Shown: in pieces, positions 7,673 through 15,293 of the stretch | Position numbering within the stretch: the stretch's first letter is position 1 | Layout: each line of letters starts with the position of its first letter | Assembly: GCA_016218665.1 (NCBI GenBank) | Contig: JACRDI010000005.1 | Location: 47,046 to 111,045 of the forward strand | DNA from: Desulfovibrio sp. | GTDB taxonomy: Bacteria > Desulfobacterota > Desulfovibrionia > Desulfovibrionales > Desulfovibrionaceae | Direction of reading: 5' to 3' | Length of the DNA stretch: 64,000 bases | The notes under the pieces: model-generated | Databases searched by the model: none | What the model was told of the DNA's origin: nothing | The model's input: only the letters and a program-made list of their open reading frames with translations | Program-made: the position numbers and the translations under genes

Positions 7673-8392
7673 TCAGCTCCTCAAAAGTTCCTGATAGGCG
7701 GTGTTCATCAGGGCGTACATGTCGTCCTTGAACTGCTCGCGCTCCTTCAGGGTATATTTCGACGTGTCCACCGGGGGCAGGGCGCGCAGGCGGATGCGCT
7801 GGTCCGGGTTGAAGAAGACGGACTTCTTGGGCAGCAGCTTGCCCGTGCCCTCCATGACCAGCGGAGCCACGGGCAGCCCGCACTTGAGGGCCAGCACCAT
7901 GCCGCCCACCTTGAAGTCCATGAGCTTCGAGAGGTCGGGGTTGCGCGTGCCCTCGGGGAAGATGAGCGGAGAAATGCCGCTTTGGGCCTGTGCCACGGCC
8001 GCGTCCAGGCTCTTCATGGCCGCGCGGCGGTTTTCGCGGTTCAGCGAGATGTGCCCGGCGTTGCCCAGGGCCTTGCCGTAGATGGGAATGCGGAACAGGC
8101 TCTCCTTGGCCACGAAGCGCATGTGGTAGTCCCACAGGGCGTCGAACAGGATGGGGATGTCGAACAGGCTTTGGTGGTTGCACATGAAGACGTAGTGGCC
8201 CTTGGGATCAAGGGCGGAGAGGTCTATGTCCACCTTGATGCCCGCCATGCGCAGCATGGCCCGGCCGTACACCTTGCCGAAATGGTCCTTCTCGTCCAGC
8301 GTGGCGTGCTCCTGGTCGAGCATGAGCTGGCGCACGCTGTAGTAGATGGTTGCCGGAACCAGGGTGATGAAGAAGCGCAGCACTCGGAACAT
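7673..8392 (-). CDS. plsC: 1-acyl-sn-glycerol-3-phosphate acyltransferase
   Basis: 239 residues. Transfers an acyl group to lysophosphatidic acid to form phosphatidic acid at the inner membrane. Seen: an N-terminal hydrophobic segment (residues 5-20), the catalytic HX4D box NHQSLFD (H73, D78), the substrate-binding FPEGTR at 145-150, and LPVAPLVMEGTG near residue 175. Length is usual for PlsC. It precedes rnj by one base. The upstream gap 8393-8517 has no further gene; an EF-G-like gene with its own terminator lies beyond. Confidence 0.92.
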   Translation of the reverse strand: MFRVLRFFITLVPATIYYSVRQLMLDQEHATLDEKDHFGKVYGRAMLRMAGIKVDIDLSALDPKGHYVFMCNHQSLFDIPILFDALWDYHMRFVAKESLFRIPIYGKALGNAGHISLNRENRRAAMKSLDAAVAQAQSGISPLIFPEGTRNPDLSKLMDFKVGGMVLALKCGLPVAPLVMEGTGKLLPKKSVFFNPDQRIRLRALPPVDTSKYTLKEREQFKDDMYALMNTAYQELLRS

Positions 8393-8517
8393 GGTTCATC
8401 CTGTCGATTTTGATTTCCCCGTCCCTACGTCAAAAGCGCCCAGGACACAAGGGTTGCAGGCGTGTCCGTCCCTCTGGGGGCGCGCCGCGCGGCGCTGGGC
8501 AGGTCTTCGGCGGGCGA

Positions 8518-8549
8518 GAAAAAGGGCGGCAGGGTCGCCCCCGCCGCCC
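8518..8549 (-). terminator. Rho-independent terminator of the EF-G-like gene
   Basis: On the minus strand, stem GGGCGGC/GCCGCCC with a 12-base loop is followed by TTTTTC, 24 bases after the stop. Confidence 0.8.
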
Positions 8550-8572
8550 AGGTTCGCAACATGGCTGCCGGC

Positions 8573-10645
8573 CTATTCTTCCTCGGCGGCCTCGCGCTTG
8601 TTCTCCTCGATGACCTTGGCCGCGATGGGCGGCGGGCATTCCTCGTAGTGGGAGAACTCCATGGTGAAGGTGCCCTGGCCCGCTGTCATGGAGCGCAGGT
8701 CCGGGGCGTACTTCAGCACCTCGCTCATGGGCACGTGGGCCTTGATCTCGGTGACGCCGGCCTGGGATTCGCTGCCAAGCACCTTGCCGCGCCGGCTGGA
8801 AAGGTCGCCGATGACGTCGCCCATGTGGGCGTCGGGCACGGCCACGGTGACGGTCATGATGGGCTCCAGCAGGATCATCTTGGCCTTCTCGCAGGCCTTC
8901 TTGAAGGCCAGGGAGCCGGCGATCTTGAAGGCCATTTCCGAGGAGTCCACGTTGTGGAAGCTGCCGTCGTAGAGCGTCACCTTGAAGTCGATGACCGGGA
9001 AGCCGGCCAGCACGCCGCGCGCGGCGGATTCCACCACGCCCTTGTCCACGGCGGGGATGTACTGCCGGGGAATGCTGCCGCCCACGATGGCGTCCACGAA
9101 CTCGTAGCCCGCGCCCTTGGGCTGGGGCTCCAGGTGGATCCAGCAGTCGCCGAACTGTCCGCGGCCGCCGGTCTGCTTCTTGTGCCGGCCCTGGATCTCC
9201 CTGGCGGCGGTCTTGAAGGTCTCGCGGTAGGGCACCTTGGGGGTCTTGAGGATGATGTCCACCTTGTAGCGGCGCTTGGCCTTCTCCACGCTGATCTCGA
9301 TGTGGTTCTGGCCCATGCCGGAGAGCAGGGTGTCGGCGGTCTCCTCGTCGCGGCCGAGCTTCAAGGTCACGTCTTCATCAAGCAGCTTGGCCATGGCCTG
9401 GTAGACCTTGTCCTCGTCGCCCTTTTCCTTGGGGGCCAGGGCGTAGGTGATGAGCGTGGGCGCCAGCTTGGGCTTGGCCAGCACGAAGGGGGCCTTGTCC
9501 GAGGACAGCGTGTCGCCGGTGTTGGTGTCCTTCAGCTTGGCCAGGGTGACGATGGAGCCGGGGCCCAGCGCGGCCTTGCAGGGCACGTTCTCCTTGCCGT
9601 TGGTCAAAAGCAGCTGGCCCATGCGCTCCTGCTGCCCCGTGCGGGAGTTCACCAGGCTCATGTCGCCCGTGAGGGAGCCGGAGATGACGCGCATGACCGT
9701 CAGCTGGCCCGCGAAGGGGTCGGCCATGGTCTTGAACACGAAGCCAGCCACCGGCGCGGCCTCGATGCTTTCGCGCACGGAGCCGTCCTCGCCCTCGAAG
9801 GGCGCGTGGTCCAGCGGGCTGGGCAGCAGGGCCTGGATGGCGTCGAGCAGCTGGGGGCCGCCCATGTTGTTCAGCGCGCTGCCCACCAGCACGGGCACCA
9901 GCTCGCCGCTTTTGACGCCCGCCACCAGCGCGCCCTTGAGCTCGTCGGGGGTCAGTTCGCCCGCGTCGAGGTACTTCTCCATGAGGGCTTCGTCGCTCTC
10001 GGCGATGTTCTCGATCATGGCTTCGCGCAGGGGGGTGGACTCGCCCTCCACATCGGCCGGGACGGCCCCGGCGCTCGCGCCGCCCTTGCCGTCGAAGGTG
10101 AGCCCGGTGTTCTCAAGCATGTCCACCACGCCCTTGAACTTTTCGCGCTCGCCGATGGGATAGTGCAGGAGCACGGGCTTGATGCCCAGGGAGTCCTTGA
10201 GTCCGGTGAAGGCGGCCTGGAAGTCGGCGCGGTCGCGGTCCATCTTGTTGATGAACACGAGGGCGGGCAGGCCGGCCTTCTTGACCTCGCTCCAGGCCTT
10301 GCGCGTAAGGGGCTTCACGCCGTCCACGGCGTCGATGACGAAGACCACGGCGTCGGCGGCGGCCAGGGTGTAGGGCAGGTCGCCGTTGAAGTTGTTGTCA
10401 CCCGGAGTGTCGATGAGAAAGTGCTGGTTCTTGTTCCACTTGAAGTTGGCGAAGCTCGGCTGGATGGAGCCGCGGCGCTTGATCTCCTCGGGCTCGTAGT
10501 CAAGGGCGGTGGTGCCGTCCTCGATCTTTCCCAGACGGTTCAGAACACCGGCGTTGAACAGAAGCATTTCGGCGACGGAGGTTTTGCCGCTGCCGCCATG
10601 ACCCACCAGAACGTACGTGCGTTGAGACTTGAGCGCTTCCGACAT
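8573..10645 (-). CDS. EF-G-like translational GTPase (EF-G paralogue)
   Basis: 690 residues with EF-G domain order: GTPase (1-~275), then EF-G domains II to V ending in a typical domain IV/V (GRGQFGDCWIHLEPQP, MTVTVAVPDAHMGDVIGDLS). G1 is GHGGSGKT (15-22) instead of AHIDAGKT. G3 is DTPGD (79-83), so the catalytic His of DTPGH is replaced by Asp. G4 NKMD is intact (133-136). These changes place it in the EF-G2-like paralogue group, not the ribosomal-operon fusA. Its role is unproven; ribosome recycling, quality control or stress functions are possible. Start ATG has GGAG 7 bases upstream. Monocistronic between its own promoter and terminator. Confidence 0.85.
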   Translation of the reverse strand: MSEALKSQRTYVLVGHGGSGKTSVAEMLLFNAGVLNRLGKIEDGTTALDYEPEEIKRRGSIQPSFANFKWNKNQHFLIDTPGDNNFNGDLPYTLAAADAVVFVIDAVDGVKPLTRKAWSEVKKAGLPALVFINKMDRDRADFQAAFTGLKDSLGIKPVLLHYPIGEREKFKGVVDMLENTGLTFDGKGGASAGAVPADVEGESTPLREAMIENIAESDEALMEKYLDAGELTPDELKGALVAGVKSGELVPVLVGSALNNMGGPQLLDAIQALLPSPLDHAPFEGEDGSVRESIEAAPVAGFVFKTMADPFAGQLTVMRVISGSLTGDMSLVNSRTGQQERMGQLLLTNGKENVPCKAALGPGSIVTLAKLKDTNTGDTLSSDKAPFVLAKPKLAPTLITYALAPKEKGDEDKVYQAMAKLLDEDVTLKLGRDEETADTLLSGMGQNHIEISVEKAKRRYKVDIILKTPKVPYRETFKTAAREIQGRHKKQTGGRGQFGDCWIHLEPQPKGAGYEFVDAIVGGSIPRQYIPAVDKGVVESAARGVLAGFPVIDFKVTLYDGSFHNVDSSEMAFKIAGSLAFKKACEKAKMILLEPIMTVTVAVPDAHMGDVIGDLSSRRGKVLGSESQAGVTEIKAHVPMSEVLKYAPDLRSMTAGQGTFTMEFSHYEECPPPIAAKVIEENKREAAEEE

Positions 10646-10730
10646 CCCATACTCCGTGTATCGAGTTTATCCGCCGGAGAGGAAGCCCGGCGGGAAGAGC
10701 CGATCCAAGCTGGAATTATCTATGTTTAGA

Positions 10731-10760
10731 CGTATAGGGAGGAGCAAGCGAGAATGTCAA
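10731..10760 (-). promoter_or_regulatory. Sigma-70-type promoter for the EF-G-like gene
   Basis: On the minus strand, TTGACA (10755-10760), 18-base spacer, TATACG (10731-10736), about 86 bases before the start codon. A perfect -35 with an acceptable -10. Confidence 0.6.
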
Positions 10761-10906
10761 GGCCGCAAGCCGGATAGGGCCGGAGGCCGCGGAATTTTGC
10801 GACATTTTTGAAGACCGGCGGCGGGGCGGGGGGCGGCGTAATAGGACGGACTCGGCGCAGAGTGGTTCGGTTCAAGAATTATTGTATGGCGCGAAGGGAG
10901 ACAGAC

Positions 10907-10930
10907 ATGGCCGAGACAACGCCTTATTGA
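10907..10930 (+). other. Seven-codon ORF with good ribosome binding site at the edge of the AT-rich island
   Basis: AAGGGAG followed 6 bases later by an ATG opens an ORF reading MAETTPY and then stop. It lies exactly where the base composition drops from GC-rich to AT-rich. It could be a leader peptide or the stump of a gene cut by insertion of the island. Apart from this and the EF-G-like promoter, the gap 10646-10939 shows nothing. Confidence 0.3.
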
Positions 10931-10939
10931 ATCACTTGG

Positions 10940-11521
10940 CTATAGTCCGATGACCCTATTCCAGTCAGCAATGTACATATACATTCTGTTGAATTCGCTT
11001 GGAAGCAGCATTCTATTGTGAGCAATGAAATGCCGTGCCTTCTCAAGCTCGTCCATGCGTTGCTTCAGCCAGTGCTGCGATGGAATCACATCTTCGAAAT
11101 ATTCCCATTTCGCTAGAATGATCAAGGCTAGTTGACCGAAATCAACGAAGCCAAGCATGTCGATTTTTTCACCTTCAAGCCATGTATCTTTTAGAGCGGT
11201 TGCCTGTCTTGTTTCTGCGTGTCTGCGTATGGTTGCAGGGATCTTCTCAAGCCAGTCGGCCCCTTCTTTTTCCGTTAGAGTATCTCGAATAAAAAAGCGA
11301 ACTTGATTTTCAAAGCAGTGCAATACAGAGTATAATCTTGCCATTGCCAAGGCGTTGTTACGCGAAAAGACAGAGAATGGAGTCAAGGCTTCAGATAAAA
11401 GCCGCTCCTCTGCGACGCGTTGGTCTGCCCCAACTTGGATGCCTGCGCTCTGGAATGCACTTGCCTCTGCTTCGAACATCAGCCCGCGAAAGAGAAAATC
11501 TCTCAAGTCCCTATGCTTCAA
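10940..11521 (-). CDS. Swt1-type HEPN domain protein, candidate RNase toxin
   Basis: 193 residues resembling the Swt1-like HEPN family (Pfam PF18731). HEPN proteins are all-helical; many are metal-independent RNases using an R-x4-6-H motif. Here the motif is R-HFIA-H in ARHFIAHNRMLL near residue 167, preceded by the family-like segment DFGQLALIILAKWEYF. The start is TTG at 11521 with AAGGAG 7 bases upstream, inside the last codons of the DUF5343 gene, an 11-base overlap that implies translational coupling. Base composition and codon use are AT-rich, unlike all neighbours, so horizontal acquisition is likely. Toxin activity is inferred from the fold and motif only. Confidence 0.75.
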   Translation of the reverse strand: MKHRDLRDFLFRGLMFEAEASAFQSAGIQVGADQRVAEERLLSEALTPFSVFSRNNALAMARLYSVLHCFENQVRFFIRDTLTEKEGADWLEKIPATIRRHAETRQATALKDTWLEGEKIDMLGFVDFGQLALIILAKWEYFEDVIPSQHWLKQRMDELEKARHFIAHNRMLLPSEFNRMYMYIADWNRVIGL

Positions 11522-12143
11522 AGAGGTGCTCCTTTATTGATTTGAATATTGAGTTGTATACTTCTATGTCTTTTGTTGCCGGTAAATGTATCTGTATATT
11601 GTAGTGGAGTGTTGGTGGCTTTGATATGTGCTGTGACGGCTTTTTCTCTGTATTAATAGTTTCGCATTGTTGAAATGATTTGTCATTTTGGTCAATATGT
11701 TTCTCTTCTGATCTATGTTCAGATGTTTGTATGTCAGCAATATCAAGAAGTGCAAAGAACGTGCTGGCCATGCGCTTTGCGCTGATTTCCGTAGCATTGT
11801 GGTAACTTTTGAATTTTCCTTCTATCGCATCTTTATCGGCTTTGGTTGGGTTTGCTTTTATTATGAATAAATCAGAATATGCAGATTTGAGTGCTTGTCC
11901 CATTACAGTGCGTGAGCGCGAATTATCACGATACTCATGATAAATTGATGTCGGTGTGCCATCTGGGGACAAAAAGCCAAGCGCTTTAAGAAGAGGGATG
12001 TAGGATCGATGATTGGAGGAGGTATATCCTAGATCTTTCAGGATTTGCTGAGAAAATTGTGTTGGCGCGTTGCCTTCCTTGAGCTTCGCAAAAAACTCAG
12101 CGAGCTGTCCCGGTGCCAGTGTATACGCGCTGATGAGTCCCAT
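11511..12143 (-). CDS. DUF5343 family protein, partner of the HEPN gene
   Basis: 210 residues matching the DUF5343 pattern: N-terminal winged-helix-like region with FSQQILKDLGYTSSNHRSYI and LLKALGFLSPDGTPTSIYHE, then a middle helix set with LKSAYSDLF. A charged linker of about 45 residues leads to a C-terminal tail NIQIHLPATKDIEVYNSIFK. Function unknown; it may sense or bind nucleic acid, or act as antitoxin or targeting partner of the overlapping HEPN protein. Start ATG has AAGGAGGG 5 bases upstream, the strongest RBS in the island. Codon use is AT-rich. The tail recurs in members of this family as I remember it (not checked). Confidence 0.7.
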   Translation of the reverse strand: MGLISAYTLAPGQLAEFFAKLKEGNAPTQFSQQILKDLGYTSSNHRSYIPLLKALGFLSPDGTPTSIYHEYRDNSRSRTVMGQALKSAYSDLFIIKANPTKADKDAIEGKFKSYHNATEISAKRMASTFFALLDIADIQTSEHRSEEKHIDQNDKSFQQCETINTEKKPSQHISKPPTLHYNIQIHLPATKDIEVYNSIFKSIKEHLFEA

Positions 12144-12164
12144 TTCGACCCTCCTTGCTTCGTG

Positions 12165-12192
12165 CTGATAAGTGGTATCAATTCACTGTTAA
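12165..12192 (-). promoter_or_regulatory. Possible promoter with dyad for the DUF5343-HEPN pair
   Basis: On the minus strand, TTAACA (12187-12192), 16 bases, TATCAG (12165-12170). The -10 overlaps an inverted repeat TGATA-N5-TATCA (12166-12180) that could serve as an operator. The elements are weak and the assignment is tentative. Confidence 0.3.
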
Positions 12193-12752
12193 CGATTTTT
12201 TGGGCGAGTGGCAAGGGGCCTGGCCGAGCGCCACTGCCGCGCCGGACCGATGCCGAAGAGCGCGGCCTGGCGGGGCAGGGCGGCCTCCTCGTCCAGCAGC
12301 TCCGACTCGGAGATGAGCCCGCCATTGGCCAGGATGTGCGCCAGGCCCACGCCGCGCTCGCGCAGCACGCGGCCCACCAGAAGCCGCCGGTGGCAGGCGC
12401 GGGGGTCGTCCTCCGCGCAGGTGAGCACGATCTTGCGGCCCCGTCCCAGGCTGGCGAGCACCGTCTGGATGCCCGTCTCGAACCAGGGCTCGGCGGCGAT
12501 GCGGTCGTAGAGCACATGGCCCTTCGGATCGTAGAAGCGGGGGTCGTCGGGCATGCCGCCCAGCTCGCGTCCGAGGAAGACGTACTCCAGCCCGGCCTGC
12601 CGGGCCAGGCGCTCGGCCTGCTCCTTGTTGAACTGCGGCGCGTGGCGCGAGTAAGGCCGCGAGCGCACGTCCGCCAGGATCTGGATGTCGTAGGTGCGCA
12701 GATTGTTCAGGAAACGCTCTGGCGCAAGGGTGGAGAAACCGGCGGTGAACAC
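12189..12752 (-). CDS. DUF488 family protein, 5' end out of frame with its best start
   Basis: Conserved DUF488 blocks are present: FTAGFSTLAPERFLNNL, ILADVRSRPYSRHAPQFNK (the DVR-P-S core) and LTCAEDDPRACHRRLL. Function unknown. From the in-frame GTG at 12752 the product is 187 residues, but that codon has no good RBS. The convincing start is ATG at 12786 with AGGAGG 8 bases upstream. It opens MPPYPP and then runs into the wrong frame through an 8-base C run (12768-12775 on this strand). Removing one C would join the two as MPPYPPTASQAVFTAGF. So the gene is either slipped by one base, phase-variable, or misread. Its low-GC 3' end touches the AT-rich island. Confidence 0.75.
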   Translation of the reverse strand: MFTAGFSTLAPERFLNNLRTYDIQILADVRSRPYSRHAPQFNKEQAERLARQAGLEYVFLGRELGGMPDDPRFYDPKGHVLYDRIAAEPWFETGIQTVLASLGRGRKIVLTCAEDDPRACHRRLLVGRVLRERGVGLAHILANGGLISESELLDEEAALPRQAALFGIGPARQWRSARPLATRPKNR

Positions 12753-12767
12753 CGCCTGTGATGCGGT

Positions 12768-12775
12768 GGGGGGGG
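12768..12775. repeat. Homopolymer of eight G (C on coding strand) in the DUF488 5' end
   Basis: Eight consecutive G residues lie between the RBS-linked ATG (12786) and the DUF488 reading frame. Seven or ten would restore the frame. Confidence 0.9.
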
Positions 12776-12988
12776 TATGGCGGCATGAGGTCAGCCTCCT
12801 GCCCAACGCTCTATGAAAACCGTCTGTATACGTCAAGCGAATCACGCGCGGGCGGCGCGTGACAGCACCCTTGCGGCACGCGCCCGGCGGATGTATCGTG
12901 CGGACCACCGGCTGGCCCGCGTCAATCTCGCACAGGGCCGCACAGGGCCGCCAACCGCACACACGCCGCGCAGCAAAGGAGCAACGCC

Positions 12989-13456
12989 ATGCCCATGAAG
13001 GACTACCAGGACGCCCTGACCCGCCTGCAAAAGGGCCTGGCCAGCGGCTACCAGAGTTCCCCCCATGTGCTGAACGTTCCGGGCCAGTCCCTCATGTGCA
13101 AGGTGGACCCGAACTACTACCTGGCGCTGGAGCCCATCTTCACGGAAATCCTCGCCCGCTGGGCCGTCAGCTTCCCCCAGGGCGTGCTGGACACCCTGGT
13201 GCACACGGGCAGCGTCATCTTCTGCAAGCCCATGGGCACCCACGTCATCCCCCTCACCATCACCTGGGGCGGGCGCGACTACGAAGTCCAGGCGGCCTTC
13301 CTCCTGGCCGACTTCGTGGACCGTTCGCTCAAGCTGTACGCTGGCGTGCAGGACCCCCTGCCCGTGAGCGACCTGCGCATCCGCGCGGCGGAGCGCGCCG
13401 CCGTGGAGGCCTTCTTCGCGGGTCTCACCCCACCGGCTAGCGTGGCCTTTATCTAA
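12989..13456 (+). CDS. Conserved hypothetical protein
   Basis: 155 residues, no family recognised. It starts MPMKDYQDALTRLQKGLASG with AAAGGAG 8 bases upstream. It is soluble in appearance, without signal peptide or membrane segment, and contains two isolated Cys residues (LMCKVDPNYY and VIFCKPMG). Codon use is GC-rich like the host. The stop overlaps the stop of the convergent SGNH gene by a few bases (13453-13456). The coding call rests on the RBS, GC-rich third positions and non-repetitive protein. Confidence 0.65.
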   Translation: MPMKDYQDALTRLQKGLASGYQSSPHVLNVPGQSLMCKVDPNYYLALEPIFTEILARWAVSFPQGVLDTLVHTGSVIFCKPMGTHVIPLTITWGGRDYEVQAAFLLADFVDRSLKLYAGVQDPLPVSDLRIRAAERAAVEAFFAGLTPPASVAFI

Positions 13457-14616
13457 CGCTGCGGCGTCGTTCCGTTCTGTTCCGCTTCCGCAAGCGCGGC
13501 TTCCACGTAGGGCAGCAGAATGCTTGTCGCGACTTCGTTGCCGTGCGCATCCCAATGGTTGTCACAGACGAAGAAGAGGTCGTCGGTGGTGGCGTCGTGC
13601 TTGGCCATGGGGTCCAGCAAATCCACGTAGGTGAAGTTGGCCTGTTTGGCCAGATTTGTGAGTGCCGCAGTCAGGGGCGGTGTGGTGGACCCGTCGTAGC
13701 GCGCAAAGTCGGTGGGCTGGGGGATGGTGAACACGATGAACTGCTTGCCGCGGGCTTCTTGCGCCATTTGTTCAAGGCAGTACCGAAGAATGTCCCAGTC
13801 CTTCTGGCTGTAGTCGTAGTACATGGATGGTGGGCGGCCCGTGTCCGTCTGGAATTCTGTCACCCAACGCGGCACCAGCTTGAAGTTGCGCAGCCGATAC
13901 GAACCCAGGTAGCGCAACACGCGGTAGATCGCACTCCATTCCCGCAAGGTGAAATCTACGCTTTTGAGGATGGGGGGAGAGGCATCCGCGGCTGACAACT
14001 GGCCCTGGCGGACCAGCTTGTAGTTCGGGTAGCTGCCCTGAAGATATGGCCGGTAGCCCTGCGCTTGGGTCTTGACGGCGTAATCGTAGCTGCTGTCCGT
14101 GAAATCGTTGAAGGGCAGGATGCCCAGAAGCACCACGTCGTGGCTGAAGCGCGACACGAAGTGTTTGTACTGCTGCCATTCCTGTATCGGGCCGAACCCG
14201 CCCGAAGTGCCGAAGTTCAGGACCTCGCGACCGATGGTCGCCTCCAGGCGGTCGGTGAGTCGGTCCTCGGACTTGTTGCCCCAGCCCTCGATAAACGAGT
14301 CGCCCAGCACAGCCACGCGCGAGGCGTTGCTTTGAAGGGTGCGCTCCTTGTCGCGCATTCCCAGGCTGTTCGCAACGTATTCGACGGTGAAACAGGACTT
14401 GTTGTGCAGATAGCGTGAGCCGGGTCGGTGCCATACTCCGAAGTTCGGGTCGATTGCCACCCAGAATTTGCTGCCGGCGTTGACCAGGCTGTAAGTGGGG
14501 AGGGCGATGTTCTGGTTCACGAAGCGGATATACAACCAGGACGTCAGCTCAAGGGCGACGATGAATACGCCGAGGAAAATGCAGGCCTGTCGTAAACGGC
14601 GTTTAAATTTCGGCAT
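13453..14616 (-). CDS. Membrane-anchored SGNH/GDSL hydrolase-like protein
   Basis: 387 residues. One N-terminal membrane segment (about residues 11-31) is followed by an extracytoplasmic domain. AVLGDSFIEGWG gives a GDS block with the nucleophile candidate S107. Near the C-terminus, DNHWDAHGN (D352, H354) resembles the Asp-x-His block of AlgJ/AlgX-like SGNH acetyl- or deacetylases. It may add or remove O-acyl groups on an exported glycan; this is inference. Start at 14616 has CGGAGA 7-12 bases upstream; longer ORF starts lack support. The next gene upstream on this strand is separated by a terminator, so this is a single-gene unit. Confidence 0.72.
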   Translation of the reverse strand: MPKFKRRLRQACIFLGVFIVALELTSWLYIRFVNQNIALPTYSLVNAGSKFWVAIDPNFGVWHRPGSRYLHNKSCFTVEYVANSLGMRDKERTLQSNASRVAVLGDSFIEGWGNKSEDRLTDRLEATIGREVLNFGTSGGFGPIQEWQQYKHFVSRFSHDVVLLGILPFNDFTDSSYDYAVKTQAQGYRPYLQGSYPNYKLVRQGQLSAADASPPILKSVDFTLREWSAIYRVLRYLGSYRLRNFKLVPRWVTEFQTDTGRPPSMYYDYSQKDWDILRYCLEQMAQEARGKQFIVFTIPQPTDFARYDGSTTPPLTAALTNLAKQANFTYVDLLDPMAKHDATTDDLFFVCDNHWDAHGNEVATSILLPYVEAALAEAEQNGTTPQR

Positions 14617-14663
14617 TTTGTCTATCTCCGGGGGGGATTTTCTAATACAATGAAATCTCACGT

Positions 14664-14702
14664 AAAATAGAACCGCCCCGCCTGCATGCGCAAGCGGGGC
14701 GG
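14664..14702 (-). terminator. Terminator at the end of the glycine cleavage operon
   Basis: On the minus strand, 9-bp stem CCGCCCCGC/GCGGGGCGG with a 12-base loop, then TTCTATTTT, 30 bases after the last gene of the operon. Confidence 0.8.
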
Positions 14703-14732
14703 CCACGTAATCGATGAGAATGCGTATCGGGG

Positions 14733-15269
14733 TCAGCTGGCGACGTTGCCGCACTTGGCCTTGAGCATGCACGTGCCGCAGCCGGTGATGGCGGGCATGT
14801 TGGTGAACACGGCGAACTGCCGGCTCACGGTGCCCTCCTTGTTCCACTCTAGCCCCAGCTTCTTGAAGAGGGCGATGGTCTCCTTGTCCGGCTTGGGCAG
14901 GGGCGCGCAGCCCTTGTCGGCCAGCTCGGGCACCAGGTTCTGCACGGCGCTCATGACCATGTGGATGGCCAGGTTGTGGAAGGCCATGCCCGCCGAGGGC
15001 GAGTCCTGCCAGATGCCCTCCACCTCGTCCTCCACGGGCTTGTCCAGCCAGAGGATGACGAAGCCGGGGTCCGTCTCCGCCGCATCGGGCGCGGCCAGGC
15101 GGTAGGCCTTGAGGTGCGCCTGCCAGCCGTCGAAGCGGGGCTCCAGTTCCTCAAGCAGCTCGTTGTCCAGCCGGGTTTCGCCGCAGAGCTCGCAGTAGGT
15201 GAACATGTCGAACTCGGGCTGCACGGCGATGGGGGTGGCCACCAGGGTGGTTGCTTTTTTTGCGCTCAC
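14733..15269 (-). CDS. Uncharacterised Cys-motif protein, last gene of the gcv operon
   Basis: 178 residues, no family recognised. It has an N-terminal CxxC (FTYCELCGET, residues about 25-29) and a C-terminal CxxC/CxxxC cluster (GCGTCMLKAKCG), so up to five Cys could bind zinc or an Fe-S cluster. The centre contains FVILWLDKPVEDEVEGIWQ. It begins 24 bases after lpd and is followed directly by the operon terminator, so it is co-transcribed with glycine cleavage genes. That context suggests a role in one-carbon, lipoyl or ammonia handling, but nothing in the sequence proves it. Confidence 0.7.
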   Translation of the reverse strand: MSAKKATTLVATPIAVQPEFDMFTYCELCGETRLDNELLEELEPRFDGWQAHLKAYRLAAPDAAETDPGFVILWLDKPVEDEVEGIWQDSPSAGMAFHNLAIHMVMSAVQNLVPELADKGCAPLPKPDKETIALFKKLGLEWNKEGTVSRQFAVFTNMPAITGCGTCMLKAKCGNVAS

Positions 15270-15293
15270 TGTCGTTTTTCCTGTGTGCGCCGC

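Noticed and set aside
8573..10645. Canonical elongation factor G or tetracycline-protection protein
   Set aside because: G1 and G3 motifs differ from canonical EF-G, and resistance cannot be claimed from sequence; treated as an EF-G paralogue.
12178..12786. 202-residue minus-strand frame from the RBS-linked ATG at 12786
   Set aside because: After MPPYPP it is not DUF488-like and is Arg/Pro/Ala-rich; it is the shifted frame, although its start is probably the original start of the DUF488 gene.
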